A DNA stretch of 64,000 bases from Aculops lycopersici. Taxonomy: Eukaryota; Arthropoda; Arachnida; Trombidiformes; Eriophyidae. Under the pieces are notes generated by a model. The model worked only from the letters and a program-made list of their open reading frames with translations, was not told where the DNA came from and ran no database searches. The position numbers and the translations under genes were made by a program. Position 1 is the first letter of the stretch, and each line of letters starts with the position of its first letter. Of the stretch, positions 49,382 through 58,956 are shown one piece after another. The stretch lies in the NCBI GenBank assembly GCA_015350385.1, contig WNKI01000001.1:1109870-1173869 (forward strand). Direction: 5' to 3'.

Positions 49382-49906
49382 TTACGTATCCATTAGTTGA
49401 GCGTCCGGAACTCTTGTTCTCTTTCTAATTTCTCTAGCTTCTTCGAGAATACCCTCAGCATCTTGCCTACGACCATCTTGGAAGCCTGCACTTGTGCATA
49501 GCTGATGAAATAAAATCCCGATCAATCAATCATAAGAGGTGATGCCATACTTTTCTTTCACCTCGGTTTTCAAGGTGTTGAGCTCGGCGGTGAATAAAGT
49601 CTTAAAATCATTCGCATCAGCTAGGTTTTGAGCCATTTGATCACAGTTCTTGGTTAGATTTTCGATATAAGTCTCTAATACTGAGTTATGTTCCTCGTAG
49701 TCATTGTTTAATTTTCTTAACTTCCTGAGCTCACCATCTATAATTCTGTTTTCTTCCAAAAACTCAGGTGTGAATACCGATACTTTTTTCTCGTTTATAT
49801 CATAATGTACTGGTTCATTCAAATCACGTTTCTTTCTTCGTTTGATTTGTCGATGTGCCAAATTGTCAACATCCAAATTTAGCCTATTCTTCTTAGGATG
49901 ATTCAT
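49382..49906 (-). CDS. HMG20/iBRAF-like coiled-coil protein without an HMG box
   Basis: The 126-codon frame from ATG 49906 to the stop at 49526 matches the part of HMG20A/B (BRAF35/iBRAF, subunits of LSD1-CoREST complexes) after the HMG box: VFTPEFLEENRIIDGELRKLRK, then a coiled coil (LNNDYEEHNSVLETYIENL). A Lys/Arg-rich segment (QIKRRKKRDLN, residues 16-27) may be a nuclear signal. No HMG box precedes it and an in-frame TAG lies seven codons upstream of the ATG. A probable short intron (GTGAAA at 49561 to CATCAG at 49502, 60 bases) would join exon 49501-49382 and replace the last 11 residues by a 39-residue helix-prone end (EGILEEAREIRKRTRV). Another donor at 49550 gives a different frame. 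It could act as a DNA-binding-free partner of an HMG20 complex. Confidence 0.7.
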
Positions 49907-50374
49907 AATAATTGCAAATATCTTCTAGCTATACTGTGAATTACTATTGCGATCTCAAATGTCTAAACTCGAGTGATTGGTAAGATTATTCGGTAATACC
50001 AGTTGATTGACCTGTGTGATCTAGCGAACTGTTGTTTAAGTGAGAGAGAATCTCTATTCAAAATGCAAAAAAGATCCTGTGCACAATAGGCGCTTGGCGT
50101 TCGGATATGGCGCCAACGCCTGCAGGCAATGTGCGCATGGGCTAAAGGTTAACTTTTGCACAGTGAATAGAAAAGCACACCAAGAAAGATATAAACCCCT
50201 CGCGTCGTGAGACAAATCGAGGCAGCAACAAGGAGGTCTAAAATATCATCATTACATAACACCATCAAATCATTCTTAAACCAATCAGTTGACATTGTCA
50301 TCATATAAAAACTATATTACTATTTAGTATTATAACTGTCAAGCCAAATCAATTCACACCAATCAACTGTCATA
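49907..50374. promoter_or_regulatory. bidirectional spacer HMG20-like/Rpn1 with TATA box
   Basis: 468 bases between divergent ATGs. ATATAAACCCC near 50190 is a TATA-like element, placed suitably for the Rpn1 gene (about 185 bases before its ATG). GGCGCC and an E2F-like word (GGCGCCAA) occur near 50110. No coding exon for the missing Rpn1 N-terminus is seen. Confidence 0.5.
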
Positions 50375-52675
50375 ATGGATACTTCACAAGATGTTGAGAT
50401 GGAGAAGCCCGAGGCCAAGATGTCAGCCGAGGAATTACTTAACTATGTATCTAATAATCAGGTTGACATCAATGTTTGGGGTCATGAACATGTCCGCCGG
50501 CTTGCTGGGCAAATAGCCAAAACATGGCAATCAGAATCGTGTGATCAGGAGCAATTGATCAAGCTTGTCCATCGAATCCTGCCATATAATATGAAACACA
50601 ATTCAGAGTGTGAGGCTGTAGATTTATTGATGGAAATAGAAAAGCTTTCACTGATTGAGCAATATCTTGTAGACGAGGATGCGTGTTCTCGCGTTTGTCT
50701 CTATCTAGTTTCGAGTGTTCCATTTATTGCTGATCCAGATAATATTATTGCTCTTAGTACGGCTATTAGGATATTATTAAAATTTAATAAATACTCGGAG
50801 GCATTGCCCATTGCTGTCCGTTTGCGCGACATGGACTTAGTCGAATCTATTCTAACCAAATGCCCGGACCGAGCAGTTCAAAAGCAAATGGCCCTACAGC
50901 TTGGAAGACAGCAAATTTTTATTTCCAACGCGGATCAAGAGTTGAAGGATTTAATGTCGAACACGCATCTAAACGAAAATTTTCTACGTCTAGCACGTGA
51001 ACTTGATATCATGGACCCAAAGACACCCGATGATATTTACAAGACTCATCTCGAGAACGTAAATAGGCCCTCTTTTTCGGGCTCTTCTCACATCGACTCG
51101 GCTCGCGGCAATCTGGCATCGACATTCGTCAGTGGTTTCGTAAACGCTGGCTTTGGAAAGGATAAGCTATTGACAGGCGACAATGGACCAAGTTGGCTTC
51201 ACAAGCAACGAGATCATTGTATGCTAAGTGCGACAGCCTCTTTAGGTCTTCTCATGTTATGGGACGTAGATGGAGGTCTTGCTGCTATTGATAAGTATTT
51301 ATATGCAAGCGATGAAAACATTAGGGCTGGTGCCTTATTAGCCTGTGGTGTTGTCAGCTGCGGTATTAGAAACGATTGTGATCCTGCCTTTGCCCTCCTA
51401 CACGAACATATTACAGGAACCTCGCAACCAGCACGTATTGGAGCAATCGTTGGTCTTGGCCTCGCATATGCAGGCTCAAATAGGACTGATATTATCAACG
51501 TACTAACACCTGTCCTTCACGACAAGTCATCCTCATCCGAGATACGCGGTCTAGCTGCCCTGTCATGCGGTATGATAGCAGTCGGATCAGCTTGCGGTGA
51601 AGTTACCTCAAACATAGCTCAAGTTCTCATAGAAGAATCTGACTTCAAGGTTAGCGATCCATTCGCCCGATTCCTTCCACTAGCACTGGGTCTGTGTTAT
51701 CTAGGCAAGCAAGAGGAGGCCGACGCCATCTTGGCAACACTAGAAGTGATTGAAGACCAAGCCTTGCGTTCAATTTCAGCCACTTTAGTTAGCATTTGTG
51801 CCTACGCTGCAACTGGCAATGTCCTAAAGATCCAAGAACTACTACACATTTGCTCCGGTGGAACAGGCAGCAGCGGAGTCCATCAAGCTGTTGCTACCCT
51901 AGGTATTGGACTTATCGCACTGGCCGAAGATATTAGTTGCGACATGGCATTTAGAACATTCAATCACTTGCTTAGGTATGGAGAGCCAATGGTGAAGCGA
52001 GCAGTTCCACTAGCACTAGCCCTGATCTCAGTGTCGAATGCAAAGATGAACATCCTAGAAATCTTGAGCAAGTTTAGCCACGATTCAGATACTGAGGTAG
52101 CCTGTAATGCTATCTTGGCAATGGGTGTAATCGGTGCAGGTACTAACAATGCGCGTGTCGCAAAGTTGCTCCGCGATCTAGCCAGCTTCCACTATAAAGA
52201 TGCAAACTGTTTATTCATGGTCAGGATTGCACAGGGATTGACTCATTTAGGTAAGGGAACTCTGACCATGTCACCTTTCAACTCAGATGGAAACGTGTTG
52301 TTTCCAACAGGTATTGCAGGAATCTTAGCCGTTCTAATGTCGTCGCTAGACGTAAAGCAAACTATATTGCAGAAGTATCATTATCTATTATACTATTTAA
52401 CTCCCGCCATCCAGCCACGAATGTTGGTCACTTTCGACGAGGATATGAACCCATTACCGGTGGACGTTAGGGTTGGTCAGGCAGTGGATGTCGTCGGTCA
52501 GGCTGGTAAGCCAAAATCGATTACAGGTTTCCAAACTCACACAACCCCTGTCTTGTTGGGTCCTGGTGAGAGGGCCGAGTTAGCAACTGAAGAATACATA
52601 CCACTAACCTCGATCGTTGAAGGTTTTGTTATTTTGAGAAAAAATCTCGATGCAACAGATGTTAAATCATCATAA
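50375..52675 (+). CDS. PSMD2: 26S proteasome regulatory subunit Rpn1/PSMD2, N-terminally short
   Basis: 766 residues, single exon. Rpn1 is the 19S base scaffold that docks ubiquitin receptors and Usp14/Ubp6. Similarity begins at [18 protein letters not shown] and runs to [10 protein letters not shown] at the C-terminus, including [39 protein letters not shown], the proteasome/cyclosome repeats (for example [40 protein letters not shown]) and [15 protein letters not shown]. Human PSMD2 has 908 residues; about 140 N-terminal residues before the conserved start are replaced by a 35-residue leader, and the Lys/Glu-rich internal loop is also missing. ATG at 50375 follows a TATA-containing promoter; AATAAA at 52725. 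Whether a full-length paralogue exists elsewhere is unknown. Confidence 0.95.
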   Translation: MDTSQDVEMEKPEAKMSAEELLNYVSNNQVDINVWGHEHVRRLAGQIAKTWQSESCDQEQLIKLVHRILPYNMKHNSECEAVDLLMEIEKLSLIEQYLVDEDACSRVCLYLVSSVPFIADPDNIIALSTAIRILLKFNKYSEALPIAVRLRDMDLVESILTKCPDRAVQKQMALQLGRQQIFISNADQELKDLMSNTHLNENFLRLARELDIMDPKTPDDIYKTHLENVNRPSFSGSSHIDSARGNLASTFVSGFVNAGFGKDKLLTGDNGPSWLHKQRDHCMLSATASLGLLMLWDVDGGLAAIDKYLYASDENIRAGALLACGVVSCGIRNDCDPAFALLHEHITGTSQPARIGAIVGLGLAYAGSNRTDIINVLTPVLHDKSSSSEIRGLAALSCGMIAVGSACGEVTSNIAQVLIEESDFKVSDPFARFLPLALGLCYLGKQEEADAILATLEVIEDQALRSISATLVSICAYAATGNVLKIQELLHICSGGTGSSGVHQAVATLGIGLIALAEDISCDMAFRTFNHLLRYGEPMVKRAVPLALALISVSNAKMNILEILSKFSHDSDTEVACNAILAMGVIGAGTNNARVAKLLRDLASFHYKDANCLFMVRIAQGLTHLGKGTLTMSPFNSDGNVLFPTGIAGILAVLMSSLDVKQTILQKYHYLLYYLTPAIQPRMLVTFDEDMNPLPVDVRVGQAVDVVGQAGKPKSITGFQTHTTPVLLGPGERAELATEEYIPLTSIVEGFVILRKNLDATDVKSS

Positions 52676-53517
52676 CTATACACACACACCAACAAACCAG
52701 CTGAAACAATAGCCGGAAAGTGTAAATAAAGGAACTACATCATCGTCATTATAAATTACAATTAGCTGACCGGCTAGTTAGCTAACCGGCTTACCTGCGT
52801 CGAAGTTGACTATTTCTGCAATTTTGCTCCACTTTTCAGTGCGCGCGCAGAAAATTCAAATTTATACTTGGCGCCAAAGTGGAACTACGCATGCGTAGAG
52901 TGAAACAAAAAGATTACCCTAATGCCCAGGTTCTTTTTATTATTTTCTGCCATTGGCATTCTCTTCAATGGGGGTACACTGATGCTGTTGCTGAAAACCG
53001 CAGACTGCAGGGCAGTAAAGACGCGGGCTTAACTGACTGCTGCACACAAAAGCCACTGTTGCGCGGCACTGTAGCGTTCGCTGCGACCCTCCGATGGGCG
53101 CCCAATGGGAAAATCTGCAGCGCGACGATGACGAGATACTCGACGGCGGCGGCGCCAGTGCGCTGTGGCGGGTGCGTAAAACATAGTTTCGGACTAGAAT
53201 TTTAGATGCACGAACCTGGAGCTGGTGTATTATTGTTTAGAAAAGAGCTAGGGATAGGGAGAAAATATTTTGATAGGGCCAAAATTTTAGGTGCATAAAT
53301 CGTAACAGACAGCTTGTTAGATATTAGGGGACGCCCATGATAGAAAGGATTATTCAGGTATAGGGTTGTTGTTGTTGCCAACGCCGCCACCCCGTCTCCA
53401 CCACCGACGGCACCACCGCCATAATTATCATCACCATCATCATCATCATTATCATCACTATTAAACTTATATTATTATTATTATACACAAACTGACACAT
53501 CACATTGTTGTTCGGCC
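52676..53517. other. spacer between Rpn1 and NRF1 genes
   Basis: 842 bases. Contains the Rpn1 poly(A) signal, a GGCGCCAAAGTGG word at about 52870, and an ATC/ATT-rich leader (53425-53480) before NRF1. No gene seen; short frames lack similarity. Confidence 0.5.
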
Positions 53518-54657
53518 ATGTCATCTGACGAGCTATCAGACGCAATTGACTCAGACAGCAGCAATGTGGGCGACTTGATGAACTATACAAACCAGGATGG
53601 TGCCATGGCAAACTTAGCCGCCGCCGGCCTGTACACAAGTCCAGTTGGAATTGCAGCTGGAATGGCCATCGCAAGCGGCTCTAAGAAGAGGAAACGAAAT
53701 CACGCATTTGAAACAAACCCATCTATCAGAAAGCGACAACAGACTAGACTTTTAAGAAGATTGAAGGCCACCATTGAGGAATACACAACCCGTGTTGGCC
53801 AACAGGCGGTCGTCTTAGTTGTGACCCCGCAAAAGTCACAGAATAACTTTAAAGTATTCGGCGCAAAGCCATTAGAGAATGTAATTAGAACTTGTAAAAC
53901 AGTAATCATGAATGAACTAGACACTTCATTAGCAGCGCAAGCGCCGCCACCAATCAAGGGCGACTCAAATAAGCACGAGTTGCCACCTTTAGTTGTAGAT
54001 GGAATACCAACGCCAGTTGAGAAGATGACACAAGCACAACTGAGAGCCTTCATTCCCTTAATGCTCAAATACTCGACCGGTCGAGGGAAGCCTGGTTGGG
54101 GAAAGGAGTCGACGAAACCGCCCTGGTGGCCAGAGGGTTTGCCTTGGGCCAATGTTAGGAGTGATGCGCGGAGCGAGGAGGAAAAGATTAAGATTTCCTG
54201 GACCCATGCCCTAAGACAAATAGTGTCGAATTGCTATGAATACCATGGTCGACAAGACCTACTACCCACTTCATCAGATGAGGATGAACATGGACATAAC
54301 AAGCAAAACAAATCACACAACAACACAAATAACCAGCTTGGCGGACACGGCGGTCCGGGCGGCGACAACTCAAATAATGTCGGCCAAGTTGTGGCCTCGT
54401 ATGATAATCAAAACAAGGACAACAAGCCCCTGAGCCTCTATTCGCCACAAGGAGTACAAGGTGTGCTACAAGGTTGTCCACAAATTGTAACGACCATTCA
54501 AAATCCAGACGGTTCCATCTCATTAGCCAACTCAGACGGTACCATGTCACTTGTTTCATTTGATCCCTCAATTTCCCACATAATAACACTGCCCGATGGA
54601 ACACAAGCCCAGGCCGTGCTATTGGTTGACGCGCCACCCGAGCAACAAGGTATGTGA
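53518..54657 (+). CDS. NRF1: nuclear respiratory factor 1 / erect wing-type transcription factor
   Basis: 379 codons to the TGA at 54655-54657. The family activates nuclear genes for respiration and, as erect wing in Drosophila, neuronal and muscle genes. Order: acidic/Ser N-terminus with the DSDSSNVGDLMNYT region; nuclear signal GSKKRKRNHAF; the NRF1 DNA-binding/dimerisation domain (about residues 60-240; IRKRQQTRLLRRLKATIEEY, LMLKYSTGRGKPGWGKE, PPWWPEGLPWANVR, ALRQIV); an Asn/His/Gly-rich linker; and an activation tail (NPDGSISLANSDGTMSLVSF). The stop lies within AAG|GTATGT, a good donor: splicing 54650-54713 (64 bases) would continue in frame to TAA at 54821-54823, adding about 36 residues beginning ERVAPIHLNH. 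AATAAA at 54857. Confidence 0.92.
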   Translation: MSSDELSDAIDSDSSNVGDLMNYTNQDGAMANLAAAGLYTSPVGIAAGMAIASGSKKRKRNHAFETNPSIRKRQQTRLLRRLKATIEEYTTRVGQQAVVLVVTPQKSQNNFKVFGAKPLENVIRTCKTVIMNELDTSLAAQAPPPIKGDSNKHELPPLVVDGIPTPVEKMTQAQLRAFIPLMLKYSTGRGKPGWGKESTKPPWWPEGLPWANVRSDARSEEEKIKISWTHALRQIVSNCYEYHGRQDLLPTSSDEDEHGHNKQNKSHNNTNNQLGGHGGPGGDNSNNVGQVVASYDNQNKDNKPLSLYSPQGVQGVLQGCPQIVTTIQNPDGSISLANSDGTMSLVSFDPSISHIITLPDGTQAQAVLLVDAPPEQQGM

Positions 54658-54939
54658 CATTAACTTGTTGCTCCAGCTCGGACCTTGAACAACACCCCTT
54701 TTCCATCTCCTAGAGCGGGTGGCACCCATTCACCTTAACCATTACCACCAAAAACCTAGACCACAACACAAATCAATAGATCAAATGGACAAAATACAAA
54801 GTAAAATCACATTCAAAAGATAAGGATTAAGACCAGTAGTAACAGATTAAACTATTAATAAAATTTGAATGACTATGAATGAAACAAGACGATTGATCTC
54901 TTGCAACCCCTTGTCCAATCGCCTGATGCACCAACCATA

Positions 54940-55059
54940 TTATTGAATCTTGAGGAAAGAGTCTGTCAGTTTGGCAATGGCCTTACTATCATTAGATGGA
55001 CCACCTGCACCCGAAAACTGGGACTCAGATTTGACATGCGAGAATGCGAATAATGGCAT
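54940..55059 (-). CDS. small frame 3' of 6PGD, possible read-through exon or smORF
   Basis: A minus-strand acceptor-like sequence (ATACGTTTTCAG) ends at 55063 and is followed by a 40-codon frame from ATG 55059 (MPLFAFSHVKSESQF..., ending DSFLKIQ) to TAA 54940-54942. No family is recognised. With a weak GTGCAA donor at 55121 the 59-base intron would put this frame in phase with the reading frame that continues past the 6PGD stop codon (TAG 55148-55146). It could be 3' UTR, an independent smORF or a read-through extension. Confidence 0.25.
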   Translation of the reverse strand: MPLFAFSHVKSESQFSGAGGPSNDSKAIAKLTDSFLKIQ

Positions 55060-55145
55060 TATCTGAAAACGTATAAATGAATTTTTGGAACTTTAATATG
55101 GTATTAAGATTTTCATTGCACTCCTGTCAACGGTTGTATCATTAT

Positions 55146-56594
55146 CTAAGCATTGTAGCTACTTGACGAAACGTTTCCTCCACGCCCGGTCCAATTTGTG
55201 TGGACAAACTCGCCTCTCTTATCGAGCAGTTCATAGGTGTGAGCGCCAAAGTAATCCCTTTGGGCTTGGATCAGATTTGCTGGCAAATATGAAGTTCGGT
55301 AGCCATCGTAGAATGCCAAGGCGGTACTGAAACATGGTGTTGGAATGCCCGAGAGTGCGGCTTGCGAGACAACCTGGCGCCAGCTGTCCTGGGCCTTCTC
55401 TAGCTCGCCCTTGAAAAAGTTAGCCAGCAACAGGTTATTGAGTGTGGGGTCCTTGTCGAAGGCCTCCTTAATTTTACCTAAGAAGACACTGCGAATGATG
55501 CAACCTCCACGCCACATTAACGCAATGCTTCCATAGTTGAGTGACCAGCCAAAGTTTTTGGCCGCCTGACGAAGCAACATAAATCCTTGGGCGTAGGATA
55601 CAATCTTGGAGGCGTATAGGGCTAAGCGCACCTGTTCAATGAATGCCTTCTTATCAACATTTAGTTTTTGTTTTGGGCCGGCCAAAACTCCACTTGCATG
55701 AACTCGCTCGTCCTTGAGGGCAGATAGGAAACGAGCGAATACTGACTCGCCAATTAAAGTGAGTGGCATTCCACAATCTAAAGCGGCAACTGCTGTCCAC
55801 TTTCCAGTTCCCTTTTGGCCAGCCGAGTCCAGAATCTTGTTAACTAGCGCCTTGCCATCGGTGTCCTTGTATCGCATAATGTCACGAGTGATCTCAATCA
55901 AAAACGAATCGAGCTCAGTCTTGTTCCATTGCTCAAATACATCGCCAATCTCATCGTGACTGAGGTCAAGTCCATCCTTCAACAGGTGGTAGGCTTCGCA
56001 GATGAGCTGCATGTCTCCATACTCGATTCCATTGTGCACCATCTTCACAAAGTGACCCGAACCATCGTTGCCGATCCAATCGCAACATGGCTCACCATCG
56101 GCCTTGGCCGCAATACTCTGGAATATGTCCTTGATTGCGGGCCACGCCTGTGGGTTGCCACCTGGCATTAGGGATGGACCGTAACGAGCGCCCTCCTCAC
56201 CACCACTGACACCTGATCCAACAAATAAAATTCCCTTGTCCGCGAGATCCTTGCATCGGCGTTGCGAGTCAGTGTATTCCGAGTTTCCACCATCAATGAT
56301 GATGTCACCCTTCTCAAGGTGAGGCAATAGTTGGTCAATAAAAACATCAACAGCTGAACCTGCCTTAACCAATAGCATGACCCGACGTGGTCGCTTCAAC
56401 TTGCTAACCATCTCTTGAACCGAATGGGCGCCAATAATTTTGGTCCCCTTAGCCTCATTGGCCAGAAATCGATCCACCTTATCGGTGGTCCTGTTGTAGG
56501 CACAAACAACGAATCCATGATCATCCATGTTGAGGATCAAATTTTGGCCCATGACGGCCAAGCCGATAAGAGCCATATCCGCTTGTTGAGACAT
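55146..56594 (-). CDS. PGD: 6-phosphogluconate dehydrogenase, decarboxylating
   Basis: 482 residues, single exon, essentially the usual length (human 483). It oxidises 6-phosphogluconate to ribulose 5-phosphate + CO2 with NADP+ in the cytosolic oxidative pentose phosphate pathway. N-terminal Rossmann motif IGLAVMGQNLILNMDDHGF, NRTTDKVD (NADP side), GGNSEYTDSQRRC, signature region GSGVSGGEEGARYGPSLMPGG, catalytic HFVKMVHNGIEYGDMQ (Lys and Asn), GQKGTGKWT, WRGGCIIRSVFLG, and the C-terminal QAQRDYFGAHTYE...NWTG end with SSSSYNA. ATG at 56594; TAG at 55146-55148. No broken motif. Confidence 0.98.
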   Translation of the reverse strand: MSQQADMALIGLAVMGQNLILNMDDHGFVVCAYNRTTDKVDRFLANEAKGTKIIGAHSVQEMVSKLKRPRRVMLLVKAGSAVDVFIDQLLPHLEKGDIIIDGGNSEYTDSQRRCKDLADKGILFVGSGVSGGEEGARYGPSLMPGGNPQAWPAIKDIFQSIAAKADGEPCCDWIGNDGSGHFVKMVHNGIEYGDMQLICEAYHLLKDGLDLSHDEIGDVFEQWNKTELDSFLIEITRDIMRYKDTDGKALVNKILDSAGQKGTGKWTAVAALDCGMPLTLIGESVFARFLSALKDERVHASGVLAGPKQKLNVDKKAFIEQVRLALYASKIVSYAQGFMLLRQAAKNFGWSLNYGSIALMWRGGCIIRSVFLGKIKEAFDKDPTLNNLLLANFFKGELEKAQDSWRQVVSQAALSGIPTPCFSTALAFYDGYRTSYLPANLIQAQRDYFGAHTYELLDKRGEFVHTNWTGRGGNVSSSSYNA

Positions 56595-57743
56595 TTTAAT
56601 CGTTCGTGTTTAGATTTAAATGGTGATAAAAGGGTAGTTTAATACGGTACAATGTAACAATAATCAACTTGATGTTTTGTGGCTTCTCTGGTGTCTTGCC
56701 TCTTGGGTGACGAGTGAGTTTCTTTCGCTTGCAGATGGAGGAGTCGATGTGGCAAATGATGAAATTTTCGGTGTTAAAAACTCTCTAATCTCTCTTTCGC
56801 TTGCTTCACTCGGGGAATAGGTGGAAATCGAATGAGGTAAGAGTGCACCTCAGAGTTGTTATGATACACCTACACGATCTGTATGCAGGCGTGCTCTATG
56901 GATGCGTAATAAAATGCGCGAGCGCGTAGCGTAAAAGCCTATGGCTATTCCTCTCTCCTTTCTATCAACTTTAACCATTGCTCTCTTCGCCACAAGAGAG
57001 GAGAGAAGAGCCATGGCGAGACACTCAAGACTTTTCAAGGCAGACGAGCGGCGAGTAGTAGCAAGACTATTGAAAATGAAGGGCTCAATAGTTGAGTCAA
57101 AGGCCACGAACGCGGTGCACCACTCGCAACAAGTTTCCCGAACATTTTATCCGTCGTACAAGTGTTTGGGTGAGTGGCAAGCTAGTAGTTACATTATGTG
57201 GCGCCAAACTTTCACGCTGGTCACTGGTGGCTTGCTGGAGTCTGAGGGGAAACAACGCATTTAGTGGCTTGCCAGGAGGAGCTTGCTGTGACTTGCAAAC
57301 TACCTCGGGCATGCTCTAAGCTTGAGTTCGGGAAATATTCGGTCGCCTGTGGGTTGTTCTGTCAAACCACCTCACTCAATAGCCCTCTGTTTGCCTTTCT
57401 CTATTGCTTACAGAAATTTTTCTAGTCAGCTCTCTTTTGATTGCTTCGAGAGCAAGAAGAGAGGAATGATCTTGCCTTTGCCAACACTAGGTGCTGGCTT
57501 GACTTGAGAAACTCGCCACTTTTCATTGCTTGCAGCGCCGAAAACCATCGATAAGTAGCATGTGGCAAGATCGGCTCATGTAACTGTTGATCACTTCAAG
57601 GTATATTCAGATTTAGAAGCAGAGAAGAATCACGAGGGTACTCTTAGGGTGGCAAACGTCACGCCCACCCGAGAAGTAATTGAAGCGTATCAATTTGACT
57701 GACTAGCTGAGGTGGATGTATTCGCATCTTGGCTTTAATTGAT
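56595..57743. other. spacer upstream of 6PGD, nothing supported
   Basis: About 1.15 kb. The 6PGD promoter should lie next to 56595. A plus-strand frame at 56941-57264 is basic and unrecognised and most likely spurious. CT/GAGA-rich words (GAGAGGAGAGAAGAG near 56997) could be GAGA-type promoter elements. Confidence 0.4.
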
Positions 57744-58691
57744 TCACGTCACCCTCTTTCGCTTAGAACCCAATCCACCTGTTCTTTTGGCGGCGGGCTG
57801 AGTTTCGTTCGATGATTGTTGTTGTTGTCGCGGATTGGTTTGTGCATCGTTCTCTTCATCCTTGACTAGTCTCAAATATCTTTCTATTATATTTTCCTTC
57901 TTCTCTCTAGATACAAGGAAAACTTCCCTTCGTTCTATATCATTGGAGGAAGTTGCTGTGGCGGCACTGGTATGGAACGTTGAGTCTAAGTCTATGAAAA
58001 AGTTTCTCTCTGTCCAAACTAGCGGCTCCATTTGATCACTATTCAGTTGACTCTCAATCGCTTGTTTCTGTCTATATCTGATGAAATATCTCTTCAATTT
58101 CACAGCCAAATTAGTTTGCTCCACGGTTAAGGTCCCGACTTCATGACGTCTTAATATAATGGCCATCAAGGGTTCAAATATATGAGGATCATTGATATTA
58201 ACAAAGTACTCAATAAATTTTTGACAATCTGACTGAATATCTCGGGCAACATGAGTATAAGCACAATCGAGATATGGCTTAAGGGAATAGAGGAAGTCCG
58301 TTGTTGACATGTGCTGATTTTTAATATGATTGTAACAAGTCTTCAGACATTTGATTGAAGCGCCGCGTACCTGATCCGATTGATCGATGAGAAACTTGGA
58401 TAGACTATCCAAAATTGGCTTGTTCAAGCTGCCCACCATCTCAGGTGCCAGGGCGGAGTTAAAGTGATTTAACAAGGTCAGTTTGCCATGGAATGAGATA
58501 TGATCGCTGTGTCTCGCTAAGGCACTGATTGGGTCATTGCTGTAACTTTTAACTTCTTTTAAGACAATTTTCCTCGATGCAAACTCTGCCTTCGTCTCAT
58601 TGTCGTCGCGCTTCAATCTTCGTCCGACTTTTAATTTGACTTTCTGAAAATCCAAATCTTTCTTCTTTTTTGCTTTTTTTGACTTGGCCAT
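57744..58691 (-). CDS. IPI1: Ipi1/TEX10-like ribosome-biogenesis protein
   Basis: 315 residues, single exon. Ipi1/TEX10 works in the Rix1 (PELP1-TEX10-WDR18) complex in 60S pre-ribosome maturation in the nucleolus/nucleoplasm. The N-terminus has a Lys run and the diagnostic KKKDLDFQKVKLKVGRRL, then helical-repeat (ARM/HEAT-like) sequence (ALARHSDHISFHGKLTLLNHF, VRGASIKCLKTCY, YLDCAYTHVARDIQSDCQKF). Length fits fungal Ipi1 (about 330) rather than vertebrate TEX10 (about 930). C-terminal Gln/Asn-rich and basic tail (GSKRKRV). ATG at 58691, divergent from the coiled-coil gene at 58957 (265 bases between). Confidence 0.85.
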   Translation of the reverse strand: MAKSKKAKKKKDLDFQKVKLKVGRRLKRDDNETKAEFASRKIVLKEVKSYSNDPISALARHSDHISFHGKLTLLNHFNSALAPEMVGSLNKPILDSLSKFLIDQSDQVRGASIKCLKTCYNHIKNQHMSTTDFLYSLKPYLDCAYTHVARDIQSDCQKFIEYFVNINDPHIFEPLMAIILRRHEVGTLTVEQTNLAVKLKRYFIRYRQKQAIESQLNSDQMEPLVWTERNFFIDLDSTFHTSAATATSSNDIERREVFLVSREKKENIIERYLRLVKDEENDAQTNPRQQQQSSNETQPAAKRTGGLGSKRKRVT

Positions 58692-58956
58692 AGCAAAATA
58701 AACCTGATTTATCGATTCAAATACAACCTAAGTTTCGATAAAAGTCAACGAATGTCCAATTAGATTAAATTAAGAGCATGAGTTTGTTGTTACTGCCGAC
58801 TTCAACGTCCACGTGGGTTTCTGCGGGAACGAGTTTGCGCAGAAATTTTCAATGAGTTCACTTGGCAGCTCTATTCGCTCACTTGTTTACCTGTCTAACT
58901 CAAGGTCTGTCTTTAGAGATTATTGAAATTAGCTTTACCTTTAGTTATCTCGAGTC

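Noticed and set aside
56941..57264. 107-codon basic frame upstream of 6PGD
   Set aside because: No similarity, a gene-free spacer on the opposite strand, and composition dominated by GAGA/CTCT words.
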